Below, piece after piece: positions 25,123 through 34,751 of a stretch of 51,902 bases of DNA. This stretch comes from an uncultured Acetobacteraceae bacterium (GTDB lineage: Bacteria > Pseudomonadota > Alphaproteobacteria > Acetobacterales > Acetobacteraceae), in NCBI GenBank assembly GCA_902805625.1, contig CADCTL010000166.1, positions 1-51,902 of the forward strand, written 5' to 3'. How positions within the stretch are numbered: the first letter of the stretch is position 1; the number at the start of each line of letters is the position of its first letter. The translations under genes and the position numbers were made by a program. The notes under the pieces are model-generated. The model worked only from the letters and a program-made list of their open reading frames with translations, was not told the origin of the DNA and did not search any database.

Positions 25123-27248
25123 GGCGTGGCCTCCGGCAAAAGGGTGGCGCGCGCGTCCACGGCGACGGCGCCGGCCCCCGCCGCGCGCAGCAGGAGCGGG
25201 TTCAGGTCCAGCTCGACCAGGCGCTCGCCCAGATCCGCGGCGAGCCAGGACAAGCGCACCAGCGCGTCCGCCGCCGCGGCCGCGTCCAGCGCGGGACGCC
25301 CTCGCGCGCCGTCGAGCACGGGCCACAACCGCAGCCCGCGCAGCATGGCCATCGCGTCCTCCGCCCGGAGCGGCGCCGGCGCGAGCGCGGTGTCGGCCAA
25401 CAGCTCCGCCAAGGTGCCGCCGGCGCCGACGAGCGCCATCGGGCCGAGGCCGGGCTCGTGCCGCGCCCCGAGGATCAGCTCCGCTTCGCCGCGCGCCATC
25501 TTCTGCACCAGCACGCCTTCGCCGGTGCCCGGCGCGGCGGCGTCGAGCCGCGCGGCGACGTCGGCGAAAGCGGCGCGGACCGCCTCGGCGTCGTCCAGGT
25601 TCAACCGAACCAGGCCGAAGTCGCTCTTGTGGGCGACGGCGCGGCTCACGCCTTTCAACGCGACGGGGAAGCCGATGCGGCGCGCCGCCGAAACGGCGCC
25701 CTCGGCCCCGTCCGCCGACAGCCCGCGCGCGACCGGGATGCCGTAGGCCGCCGCCAGCCGCTTCGCCTCGTCCTCGGTCAACGCGCCCGACGGCAAGCCG
25801 GGCGGCAACGGCCCCGCGCCGGGCGGGCGCTCCGGCGGGGGCAGCCCGGCCCGGCCGCGCCCGGCCGCCTCCGCTTCCAACGCCCGCAGCACGGCGAGGG
25901 CGTCCGACACGCGATCGAAGCAGGGAAAGTCCGCCTCGCGCATCCGCCGCCGCGCCGCGTCGCCCACCTCCCCGGCCGTCATCGCGTAGAGCAGCGGACG
26001 CCCGCCCTCGCGGCAGAGCGGCGGCAGGAGGGCCGCGCGCTCCGCCATCGCGGGCTGAGTCGTCATCGGCACCAGCACGGCGCCGATGTCGGGGTCGGCC
26101 ATGAAGGCGCGGACGCACTCGCGCATCCCGGCCTCGCCCACGCCGTCGTGGAAAGCGCCCGTGTCGAGCGGCAGGTGGACGTGGCTCTCCGGCATGAAGC
26201 GCCGCAGCACCGCGCGCGTCCCGTCCGACATGGCGCCGAGGCGGAGGCCGGCGCCGGGCAGCATGTCCGCCGTCGCCGCGGTGCTGCCGCCGGAGGAGGC
26301 GACGACCGCGACGCCCATGCCCGCGCGCGGCAGGCGCGGCAAGCGGTCCAGCGCGTCGGCGGCCAGCACCATGGCGGCCGGGTCGTCGAGCAGCGCCGCG
26401 CCGGCGTCGCGGCACACCGCCGCGAAGGCCTCGAAGCTCCCGGCGAGGCTCGCGGTGTGGCTGCGCGCCGCTTGCGCGCCCGCCGCCGAGCGCCCGGCCT
26501 TGACGCAGAGCACCGGCTTGCCCGCTTCCCGCGCCCGCCGCAGCAACGGGGCGAAGCGCGCCGGCTCGCGCAGCCCCTCGACGTAGAGCGTGACCACGCG
26601 CGTGTCCGGGTCCTCGACCAGGAATTCCAGGATGTCGCACAGCTCGACGTCCGCTTGGTTGCCCACCGAAACGCAACGGCTGAACCCCGCGCCGTGCGAA
26701 TGGCCAAGCGAAACCAACGTGCCCATCAACGCGCCGCTCTGGCTCGCCATGCCGATGCCGCCCCGCCGCAACGGCCCCGCTTCCAGTGCCAGCGACGAGG
26801 AGAGCATGGCGGAAGCGGCCACGTTGAACACGCCGAGGCAGTTCGGCCCGAGGAGGCGCATCCCCGCCGCCCGCGCCGCCGCCAACACTTGGTCCTGCAA
26901 CGCCGCGCCCGCCGGCCCCGCGTCCGCCAGCTTGCCGGTGATAACGATGCAGGCGCCCACGCCGGAAGCGGCGCACTCCTCCACTTGGCCCAGCAAGGAC
27001 ACGGCCGGCACCGCCAGCACCGCCACATCGGCCGGCTCCGGCGCGGCGGCAACGGAGGGATAGGCGGGCAGGCCGCGGATCGTGCGGCGATTCGGGTTGA
27101 TGGGGAAGATCCGCCCCGGGAAGCCGTGCCCGAGCAGGTAATGCACCACGCGCCCGCCGAACTTCCCGACGTCCTCCGACGCGCCCACCACGGCGACCGA
27201 GCGCGGGCCGATCAGCCGGGCGAGCGGGATGCGATCCGCTTGCGGCAT
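25119..27248 (-). CDS. NDP-forming acetate--CoA ligase family protein
   Basis: This is a fused acyl-CoA synthetase of 709 residues. The N-terminal CoA-binding Rossmann domain (PRSVAVVGASEDVGKFGGRV, near residue 15) comes first. Succinyl-CoA-ligase-like domains follow, with the phosphorylatable His in ARSHTASLAGS. The C-terminal ATP-grasp domain (from about 465, LTEDEAKRLAAAYGIP) contains FPVALKGVSRAVAHKSD. It forms acyl-CoA with ATP cleaved to ADP or acts in reverse. The acid is unknown. Start 27248 is chosen for its fit to the CoA-binding domain; 27284 is in frame upstream. It lies 77 bases after the MFS gene and overlaps the Bug receptor start. Confidence 0.9.
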   Translation of the reverse strand: MPQADRIPLARLIGPRSVAVVGASEDVGKFGGRVVHYLLGHGFPGRIFPINPNRRTIRGLPAYPSVAAAPEPADVAVLAVPAVSLLGQVEECAASGVGACIVITGKLADAGPAGAALQDQVLAAARAAGMRLLGPNCLGVFNVAASAMLSSSLALEAGPLRRGGIGMASQSGALMGTLVSLGHSHGAGFSRCVSVGNQADVELCDILEFLVEDPDTRVVTLYVEGLREPARFAPLLRRAREAGKPVLCVKAGRSAAGAQAARSHTASLAGSFEAFAAVCRDAGAALLDDPAAMVLAADALDRLPRLPRAGMGVAVVASSGGSTAATADMLPGAGLRLGAMSDGTRAVLRRFMPESHVHLPLDTGAFHDGVGEAGMRECVRAFMADPDIGAVLVPMTTQPAMAERAALLPPLCREGGRPLLYAMTAGEVGDAARRRMREADFPCFDRVSDALAVLRALEAEAAGRGRAGLPPPERPPGAGPLPPGLPSGALTEDEAKRLAAAYGIPVARGLSADGAEGAVSAARRIGFPVALKGVSRAVAHKSDFGLVRLNLDDAEAVRAAFADVAARLDAAAPGTGEGVLVQKMARGEAELILGARHEPGLGPMALVGAGGTLAELLADTALAPAPLRAEDAMAMLRGLRLWPVLDGARGRPALDAAAAADALVRLSWLAADLGERLVELDLNPLLLRAAGAGAVAVDARATLLPEATP

Positions 27249-27325
27249 GGTGGGCGTCTTGTCCGTGTCCTCTGCGCCGAGCATGGCACGCCGCCGCCGC
27301 AGGCGGTAGCGCCGCCCGGCCCGGG

Positions 27326-28567
27326 TCAGGCCAGGGCCGTTCGCGGCCGCCGCGAGCGGGCCAGCAGCCAAGCCGCGATCGCCATGTTCAGCCCGTTCCA
27401 CACCAAGCCGTTGACCACCGCGGCCTGGTAGGACCCGGTCGCGTCGAAGATCGCGCCCGACATCCACCCGCCCAGCGCCATGCCGGCCAAGGTCGAGGAG
27501 AGCGCCAAACCGACCCGGGTGCCCGCTTCGCGCGGCGGGAAGTATTCGCGCACGATCATGGCGTAGCTCGGCACGATGCCGCCCTGGAACAGGCCGAACA
27601 CGGCGGAGACCGCGTAGAGCGACGCGAGCCCGTCGAAGGGCAGGAACAGCGCCAAGGCCGTCGCCTGCAACATCGAGCCGAGCAGCAGGGTGGCGAGCCC
27701 GCCGATCCGGTCCATGACGAGGCCGAAGGCGAGCCGGCTCGCCACGCCGCAGGCGAGCATGAGCGACAGCATCTCGGCGCCCCGGGCCGCCCCGTAGCCG
27801 AGGTCAACGCAGTAGGCCACGATGTGCACCTGCGGCATCGCCATCGCCACGCAGCACGAAACGCCCGCCAGCGCGAGCAGCGCCTGCAAGCCGTTGGGCG
27901 GCAGCCCGAGGACCTGCCCGGCCCGGCCGGCGTCCGCGACGGAGGCCGGCGCGACCAGCGGCGGCGGGCGGCGCAGCACCAAGGCCAGCGGCAGCATGGC
28001 GGCGAGGCAGAACAGCCCGATCCCCGTGTGGGTCTGCCGCCATCCCACGGTCTCGACGAAGTGCTGGATCACCGGCGGCCAGACCGCGCCGGCGAAGTAA
28101 TTGCCGCTGGCGCAGAGCGCGACGGCGATGCCGCGACGGCGGCTGAACCAGAGCGACGTGTCGGCCACCAGCGGCCCGAACACCGCGGCCGTCCCGAGCA
28201 GCCCGATCGCCCCGTAGGCCAAGGAGAACAGCCACAGGCTCTCCGCCTGCGCGGCGGCGAGGTAGCCGAGCCCGAGCGAGACGCTGCCGATGACGGCCGG
28301 CACCACCGCGCCGAAGCGGTCCGCGAGCCGCCCCATCAGCACGCCGCCCATCACCAAGCCGAGGGTGATGAGGGTGTAGGGCAGCGACGCGCCGGCGCGG
28401 GCGACGCCGAACTCGGCCTGCACCGCGGGCAACACGACGACGACCGACCACATGCCCACGCCGCCGACCGTGCCGAGGCAAACCGCGGCGGCCAAGCGCA
28501 GCCAAGCGTAGGGCGACTCGACCTCGCTCGACCGCGGCGGCGCCGCGCCGGTCCCGATGGGCACCAC
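27326..28567 (-). CDS. MFS transporter (monocarboxylate-permease-like)
   Basis: The 413-residue product has twelve hydrophobic helices. Between helices 2 and 3 lies GVLMGRLADRFGAVVPAV, the MFS signature loop. A second related loop FGLVMDRIGGLATLLLG follows helix 8. CLGTVGGVGMWSVVVVLP in helix 1 and YGAIGLLGTAAVFGPLVAD resemble the oxalate/formate and monocarboxylate antiporter branch. GTG 28567 is chosen because CAGGAGAAC lies six bases before it; a second GTG follows at once. It is first in the leftward run leading to acyl-CoA synthetase, Bug receptor and crotonase, so an organic-acid permease is likely. Confidence 0.88.
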   Translation of the reverse strand: MVPIGTGAAPPRSSEVESPYAWLRLAAAVCLGTVGGVGMWSVVVVLPAVQAEFGVARAGASLPYTLITLGLVMGGVLMGRLADRFGAVVPAVIGSVSLGLGYLAAAQAESLWLFSLAYGAIGLLGTAAVFGPLVADTSLWFSRRRGIAVALCASGNYFAGAVWPPVIQHFVETVGWRQTHTGIGLFCLAAMLPLALVLRRPPPLVAPASVADAGRAGQVLGLPPNGLQALLALAGVSCCVAMAMPQVHIVAYCVDLGYGAARGAEMLSLMLACGVASRLAFGLVMDRIGGLATLLLGSMLQATALALFLPFDGLASLYAVSAVFGLFQGGIVPSYAMIVREYFPPREAGTRVGLALSSTLAGMALGGWMSGAIFDATGSYQAAVVNGLVWNGLNMAIAAWLLARSRRPRTALA

Positions 28568-28750
28568 GTGTTCTCCTGAACCGACGTTCCCCGGACCGCC
28601 GGCCGAAGCGGACGATCCACTCCGAGCGTAGGATCGCCGGGAACCCGCCGCAACGTCGCCGGCGCGCAACCGCCGGTGTCGGAGTGCGCGCCGGGCGGCA
28701 GATGGGAGGAGGGCCTTCGATCGCGCACCGCCGCGCCCCATATGCTCCGC

Positions 28751-29751
<1,001 letters not shown>

Positions 29752-29755
<4 letters not shown>

Positions 29756-30108
29756 GGGCGTCGCGCCCCTCCCACCCACTCGGCCAGCCGCGCGAGGAGC
29801 GCGGCGGCGTCCCCGGTCAGCTCCAAGAGCTTCAGCCGTCCCCGCTGTCCCGAAACGATGGCGATGTCCGACTTCCGCACCCGCAGCGCCTCCGCGACGT
29901 AAGCGACCAACGCCGCGTTCGCCGCCCCTTCCACGGGCGGCGCCGCCACGCGCAGTTGCAACGCGGGCCGCCCGTAGGGGCCGGGCATCACCCCGTCGAG
30001 CCCGTTCCGCGCGGCCCTGGGCGTCAGGCGCACGGCGAGGCGAACCCCGGCGCCCGTGGCGACCGCGAAGGGCAAGCCGGCGGCGTGGTCATCGTCGTCG
30101 TTGCGCAT
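29752..30108 (-). CDS. DUF167 (YggU-type) family protein
   Basis: The 118-residue product matches DUF167. It has [20 protein letters not shown] at the start of the domain, [27 protein letters not shown] (helix; split motif) in the middle, and [18 protein letters not shown]. The family is small, cytoplasmic and of unknown function. ATG 30108 precedes an acidic stretch (RNDDDDH) that is not part of the domain. The gene converges on the luciferase-like gene with overlapping stop codons and is divergent from the SRPBCC gene. Confidence 0.87.
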
Positions 30109-30240
30109 CGTGCTGATGAAGCTTTGCGGACCTTCGCCGCAACATAGCGCCGCGACTGAACCGCGCCCCGCCCGCCGGCGTTCGGGAGTCGGGCCGATCG
30201 CGCGCCGCGGGCGCCTCTGCCCGGCAGAAGGGAAACGCAC

Positions 30241-30687
30241 ATGGGCGAGTACGAGCAGACCATGACCGTGCAGGCCTCGCCCGAGCGGGTCCTCGACTTC
30301 GTCGCCGACATCCAGAACATGCCGAGATACCTGCCCACCACCAAGAGCGCGCAGCCGCAGGGCGAAGATCGCGTGCGCGTGCAGGGCGAAGCGCAGGGCC
30401 ACAAGTACGACAGCGACGGCTACCTCCGCCGCGACCCGCAGGGGAAGCGCCTCGAATGGGGCGCCGACGAGGGCTATTACTCCGGCTGGCTCCAGGTCAG
30501 CGAAGCCGGCGCGGGCGCGTCTTCCGTCACGGTCCACATCTCTCTGCGCGACAAGCCGCCCGGCGCCGACCAGTCCGGCGGCCCCAGCGACGAGCAGATC
30601 AACGAGGGCTTGTTGAAGGGATTGCAGTCGATCCAAAATCACGTCGAAGGCCGCGGCGGCAAGGTGGAGCCCAGCGCCGCTACGTGA
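30241..30687 (+). CDS. SRPBCC-fold polyketide-cyclase-like protein
   Basis: The 148-residue product begins YEQTMTVQASPERVLDFVADIQNMPRYLP (seen in two overlapping parts), the usual opening of START/Bet v1-like SRPBCC domains. WGADEGYYSGWLQV and VTVHISLRDKPPG form the later strands. The C-terminal helix is EGLLKGLQSIQNHVEGR. A ligand-binding or cyclase-like role is possible; many homologues sit in stress-associated operons. GAAGGGAAA precedes the ATG. A small disordered protein gene follows 25 bases on, so the two probably form one transcript. Confidence 0.82.
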   Translation: MGEYEQTMTVQASPERVLDFVADIQNMPRYLPTTKSAQPQGEDRVRVQGEAQGHKYDSDGYLRRDPQGKRLEWGADEGYYSGWLQVSEAGAGASSVTVHISLRDKPPGADQSGGPSDEQINEGLLKGLQSIQNHVEGRGGKVEPSAAT

Positions 30688-30712
30688 GCGGCGCGAGGAG
30701 GAGTGGACGGCG

Positions 30713-30934
30713 ATGGCGAGCGACTCCAAGGACGAGAAAGCCGGCGCGCCGGCCCTGGACGACGTGAAGACGGAGCGGGAAGCGGAGGCCGTGCTCCGCG
30801 CGAGGGAAGCCGGCGCGGCGGCCGGCGGCGCCGCGGCGCCGTCGCCCTCGGGCGACAGCCCCAAACCGCACGGCGACAAGATGGAGAACGCCGTTCGGGA
30901 AGCGGCGGACGCGCCCTCGAAAGACAAGGGCTGA
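30713..30934 (+). CDS. small disordered hydrophilic protein
   Basis: A GAGGAGGAG ribosome site precedes a 73-codon frame. The product is rich in Ala, Glu, Asp, Lys and Gly, with no hydrophobic segment: an N-terminal charged part (DSKDEKAGAPALDDVKTE), a Gly/Ala-rich middle and a charged C-terminus (ADAPSKDKG). It looks intrinsically disordered, similar in style to stress-associated hydrophilins, but no family is recognised. It follows the SRPBCC gene closely on the same strand. Confidence 0.65.
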   Translation: MASDSKDEKAGAPALDDVKTEREAEAVLRAREAGAAAGGAAAPSPSGDSPKPHGDKMENAVREAADAPSKDKG

Positions 30935-30955
30935 ACGGACCGCCGCGGCGGCGCG

Positions 30956-31837
30956 TCACCGCATCCCGAGGATCGTCCCTGCCGTCGCGCGCGGGTCGCG
31001 CATCGGCCAGCGGCCGCAATCCACCTGGGCCAGGAAGTCCCCGACGATCCGGTTGAACCCGTCCGGGTCTTCCAGGTTGATGGTGTGGCCGCAGTTCGGC
31101 ATCACCGCCAGCGCCGCCGACGGGATGTTCTCCTTCATCAAGACGCCGGGCAGCAGGCAGGGCCAGTCCTCGTCCCCCGTCAGCACCAGCGTGGGCACGC
31201 GCATGGCCCTCATCTCTCCGGTCAGGTCGTACAGGGAGGGCCGCTCCCGCTGCACGCCCAGTTGCGTGTTCGCGGAACCGGTGGCGTCGTGCTCGGCCAG
31301 CGCGCGCTGGAATTCGGCGAAGCCGCGCGGGTCCTTGTTCTCGAATTGCACGCGCGTAGGGCCGCGGGCGTAGCGCTCGGCGAAGGCGGCCATGCCCTGC
31401 GCCCGGATGAACTCCACGACCTTGGCCCCCTCGTCCCGGAAGGCTTCCCGCTTGCCGGGTTCGGCGCCGTAGCCGCAGCCGGCAACGGTCAGCGAGCGGG
31501 CGCGGGCGGGGTGGCGGAAGCCGAAATGCAAGGTGGCGAAGCCGCCCATCGACAGGCCGACCACGTGCGCGGCCTCGATGCCGAGGTGGTCCAGCACCGC
31601 GGCGATGTCGTCCGCCGCGCGGCCCTGCGAATAGGCGGACGCGTCGCCCGGCACGTCGGAGGGCGGGTAGCCGCGGGCGTTGTAGGCGATGGCGCGGTAG
31701 CGCTGGCCGAAGTGGCGGAGCTGCGGCTCCCAACTGCGGGCGTCGCCCGCGAACTCGTGGACGAAAATCACCGGAGTCCCGGACCCGGTCTCCTCGTAGT
31801 GCAGCTTCACGCCGTCGTCGGCGGTGGCGTGCGGCAT
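30956..31837 (-). CDS. alpha/beta hydrolase
   Basis: The 293-residue product is a single-domain alpha/beta hydrolase. The oxyanion segment VIFVHEFAGDARSW, AYNARGYPPSD, the nucleophile elbow GLSMGGFAT (Ser), VLTGDEDWPC for the acid region, and NCGHTINLEDPDGFN with the catalytic His are all present. Resemblance is to 3-oxoadipate enol-lactonase and haloperoxidase-like esterases. It follows the Bug receptor gene 24 bases on, in a run that starts with benzoylformate decarboxylase, so hydrolysis of an ester or lactone linked to that substrate is plausible. The substrate is unknown. Confidence 0.88.
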   Translation of the reverse strand: MPHATADDGVKLHYEETGSGTPVIFVHEFAGDARSWEPQLRHFGQRYRAIAYNARGYPPSDVPGDASAYSQGRAADDIAAVLDHLGIEAAHVVGLSMGGFATLHFGFRHPARARSLTVAGCGYGAEPGKREAFRDEGAKVVEFIRAQGMAAFAERYARGPTRVQFENKDPRGFAEFQRALAEHDATGSANTQLGVQRERPSLYDLTGEMRAMRVPTLVLTGDEDWPCLLPGVLMKENIPSAALAVMPNCGHTINLEDPDGFNRIVGDFLAQVDCGRWPMRDPRATAGTILGMR

Positions 31838-31861
31838 CGTTTCCTCCTCTGGACGCTGTTG

Positions 31862-32842
31862 TCAGTCAGCCCGCATCCCGCTGCCGCGGACCACGGGTTC
31901 CAGCTTCGCGCGCTCGGCCTCCATGAAGCGGCCGAAGGCGTCCGGCGTGCCGCCGCCGGGCACCGCGCCCTGCTCGGCCAAGCGCCCGCCGATCTCGGGG
32001 TCGCGCAGCGCGGCGTCCACGGCGGCGGCTAGGCGCTCCGCCACCGCGGCCGGCGTGCCGGGCGGCGCCACCAGGCCGAACCACGTCCCGAAGCGCAACG
32101 CGGGCAGCCCGGCTTCGGCGGTGGTCGGCACGTCCGGCAGTTGCGGCAGCCGCGCTTCGGTGGCGGTCGCCAGCGCCCGCACCGCGCCGGCGCGGATCTG
32201 CGCCAGGATGTTCGGCACGTTGTCTATGATGAGGTCGAGCCGGCCGCCGACCAGGTCGGTGATCGCCGCCGCCGCGCCGCGGTAGGGCACGTGGGTGACG
32301 TCCACGCCGGCGGCGCGCTTGTACAGTTCCAGCGCGATGTGGAGCGAGCTGCCGTTGCCGGCCGAGCCCGCGGAAAGCCGCCCCGGCGCGGCGCGCGCGG
32401 CGGCGGTCAGCTCCTCCAGGCCGCGCCACGGCCGCGACGGGTTCACCGCCACCACCTTCGGCGTCTCGATCAGCAGCGACACCGGCGCGAAGGCGCGCGG
32501 GTCGAAGGGCAAGGAGGCGAACAGCCAGGCGTTCACCGCCAACGGCCCGAGCGAGCCGACCAGCACGGTGTGCCCGTCCGGCTCGGCCTTCGCCACCGCC
32601 TCCGCGCCGAGGTTGCCGCCCGCGCCGGGCCGGTTGTCCACGACGAAGGGCTGGCCGAACACCGTCGTCAGCCGCGCCGCCAACGGCCGCGCCACCGAGT
32701 CCGCCAAACCGCCGGGCGGGAACGGCACCACCATCCGCACGGGGCGCGCCGGCCAAGCGGCTTGGCCCGGCGCGCCGCGGACGGAAAGCGCCGCCGTGGC
32801 CGCGCCCACCAGCGCGGTCCGACGCTTCAAAACCGCCGTCAT
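31862..32842 (-). CDS. Bug/TctC-family periplasmic solute receptor
   Basis: The 326-residue product has a signal peptide (LKRRTALVGAATAALSVRGAPGQ, shortened) and RPVRMVVPFPPGGLADSVA. FVVDNRPGAGGNLGAEAVA and VTHVPYRGAAAAITDLVGG follow, all diagnostic for Bug receptors. RLDLIIDNVPNILAQIRAG marks the second lobe. Its ATG overlaps the TGA of the benzoylformate-decarboxylase-type gene (ATGA), so the two proteins are made together. This is the best clue in the window to a Bug ligand: an aromatic or other 2-oxo acid handled by the decarboxylase. That link is inference. An alpha/beta hydrolase follows. Confidence 0.93.
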   Translation of the reverse strand: MTAVLKRRTALVGAATAALSVRGAPGQAAWPARPVRMVVPFPPGGLADSVARPLAARLTTVFGQPFVVDNRPGAGGNLGAEAVAKAEPDGHTVLVGSLGPLAVNAWLFASLPFDPRAFAPVSLLIETPKVVAVNPSRPWRGLEELTAAARAAPGRLSAGSAGNGSSLHIALELYKRAAGVDVTHVPYRGAAAAITDLVGGRLDLIIDNVPNILAQIRAGAVRALATATEARLPQLPDVPTTAEAGLPALRFGTWFGLVAPPGTPAAVAERLAAAVDAALRDPEIGGRLAEQGAVPGGGTPDAFGRFMEAERAKLEPVVRGSGMRAD

Positions 32843-34485
32843 CGCGCGTCCTCCCCCGCCTCGCGGTAGAGGCGCGGAACCGCCGCGTCCACCGCCACGT
32901 CGAGCAGCGCCGGCCCGTCCGACGCCAGCACCCAGGCCAGCGCCTCGTCCAGCGCGCCCGGGCGCTCCACCCGCTCGGCGGCGCAGCCGTGGCCACGGGC
33001 GATGGCGGTGAAGTCCAGTCCGGGCAACTCGATCCCGGGCACCGAATGCGTGCCCATCACCCGGCTGAAGGCCCGCATCGCGCCGTAGCCGCGGTTGTTG
33101 AGCACCACCACCGAGAGCGGCAGCCGGTGCTGGGCCGCCGTCCACAGCGCCTGCACGGAGTACATGAGCGACCCGTCGCCGATGAGGCATACCACGCGCG
33201 CGGCGTTCCCCGCCTCCGTCCGCGCGAGCGCGGCGCCCACCGCCGCCGGCAGCGCGTAGCCCAGCCCGCCGCTCGCCATGGTGAAGAACGATCCCCACTC
33301 GCGGAACGGCAGGTGCGCGTGCATGGCCGGGCGGTGCGACGGCGCTTCCTCCACCACGACGGCGCCGGGCGGCAGGCGGGCCGCCAACCGCGACAGCACG
33401 AAGGCCGCGGGCAACGGGTCCACCGCCGCCGGCGCGGACGGGCGTGGGCGAGGCGGCGGGTCCGCCCGGCCATGCGTTTCCGGCAAGAGGGGCAGCAGCG
33501 CCGGCAGGCCGAGGCGCAAGCTGCCCAGCACGCCACGCCCCACCGGCGCGCGGGCCGCGGCCTCGGCGTCGGTGGTCAGGTGCCACAGCGGGGTGGCGCC
33601 GTCGAACAGCGCGCAATGCCCGGCGACGTGGAAGGTGAACACCGGCGCGCCGAGCACGAGCACCAAGTCGTGGTCGGCCAGCGCCGCGGCCACAGCTTCC
33701 GGCGCCGCGGCCAAGTGGCCCGCGAACAGCCGGTGGTCCTCGGGGAAGCAGAGGCGGCTGGCGAAGGGGCTGGCCCAAGCCGGCGCGTTCAACCGCTCGG
33801 CCAACGCCACGGCGGCGGGGCCGGCGCCCTCCTCGTCCGCCTCGGGCCCGATCACCAGCGCCGGGCGATGCGCCGCGGCCAAGGCAGCCGCCAACTCCGC
33901 CAGCGCGGCCGGGTCCGGCGCGGGGTCGCTGAGCGCAGCCCGCGGCACGACGGGCGCCGCGGGCCGCGCCCAATCGTCCACCGGCACGGAAACGAAGGTG
34001 GGGCCGCGCGGCCGCTGCATGGCTATCCGCCAGGCTTGGGCGACGGCGGCCGGCACGTCGGCGGCGCGCGCCGGCTCAGCGCTCCACTTCACGTAGGGCT
34101 TGGGGAACTGCGCGGCGTCCGTGGCGCCGAGGAAGGGCTGGAGCGGCAGCAGCTCGCGCGCCTGCTGGCCGGCGGTGATCACCAGCGGCGCGTTGTTGCG
34201 GTGCGCGGTGAACACGTTGCCCAGCGCGTGCCCGACGCCGGCGGCGGAGTGCAGGTTGCAGAAGGCGGCGCGGCCGGAAGCGCGGGCGTAGCCGTCCGCC
34301 ATCGCCACCACGGAGGCCTCCTGCAAACCGAGCACGTAGCGCAGGCTGTTCGGCCACTCGCCGAGGAACGGGATCTCGGTCGAGCCCGGGTTGCCGAACA
34401 CGGTGGTCATGCCGAGGCCGCGCAGCAGCTCCACCACCGCGTCGCGCACCGTGCCGCCGTGCCTCGCGGCGCTTTCCTTTTCCAT
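32839..34485 (-). CDS. mdlC: thiamine-diphosphate enzyme, benzoylformate decarboxylase type
   Basis: Benzoylformate decarboxylase turns phenylglyoxylate into benzaldehyde and CO2. The 548-residue product has FGNPGSTEIPFL (residues 30-41), close to the FGNPGSNELPFL of the Pseudomonas enzyme. LQEASVVAMADGYA has the cofactor-activating Glu56, and NLHSAAGVGHA has His79. GAPVFTFHVAG keeps the third active-site His. The C-terminal ThDP motif is VCLIGDGSLMYS to VVVLNN. Ser35 of the active site is also kept. These residues argue against acetolactate synthase. Other 2-oxo-acid substrates remain possible. A GGGGAGGGG ribosome site precedes ATG 34485; the stop overlaps a Bug receptor start. Confidence 0.85.
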   Translation of the reverse strand: MEKESAARHGGTVRDAVVELLRGLGMTTVFGNPGSTEIPFLGEWPNSLRYVLGLQEASVVAMADGYARASGRAAFCNLHSAAGVGHALGNVFTAHRNNAPLVITAGQQARELLPLQPFLGATDAAQFPKPYVKWSAEPARAADVPAAVAQAWRIAMQRPRGPTFVSVPVDDWARPAAPVVPRAALSDPAPDPAALAELAAALAAAHRPALVIGPEADEEGAGPAAVALAERLNAPAWASPFASRLCFPEDHRLFAGHLAAAPEAVAAALADHDLVLVLGAPVFTFHVAGHCALFDGATPLWHLTTDAEAAARAPVGRGVLGSLRLGLPALLPLLPETHGRADPPPRPRPSAPAAVDPLPAAFVLSRLAARLPPGAVVVEEAPSHRPAMHAHLPFREWGSFFTMASGGLGYALPAAVGAALARTEAGNAARVVCLIGDGSLMYSVQALWTAAQHRLPLSVVVLNNRGYGAMRAFSRVMGTHSVPGIELPGLDFTAIARGHGCAAERVERPGALDEALAWVLASDGPALLDVAVDAAVPRLYREAGEDAR

Positions 34486-34751
34486 CGCGCGCCCCTCCCC
34501 TCCCGCCGCCGGTGTCCCCTCCAACCTACAGCCCAGCCCGACGCTCGCCATCCTTCCGGGCGCCGTCACGCCCCGGACGAGGACCCCCGGTGCCGCCGCG
34601 CGGACGGGGTTCGCCTCGACGCCCCGGAACGCGCCGGCGGCCTTGGCCGTGCCGCACCGCGCCGGATTCGAGCGCGGGAACTCCGTCGCGGCCCGGAGTC
34701 GTTAGCGACCTGGCGACGAGAAGCGGTCGTCGCCGGGCGGGCAAGCCAAAG

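Noticed and set aside
32839-34485. Acetolactate synthase
   Set aside because: FGNPGSTEIPFL, LQEASVV and NLHSAAG, with the active-site Ser and histidines, fit benzoylformate decarboxylase. The usual acetolactate-synthase FAD region motifs are not evident and no regulatory subunit gene is nearby.
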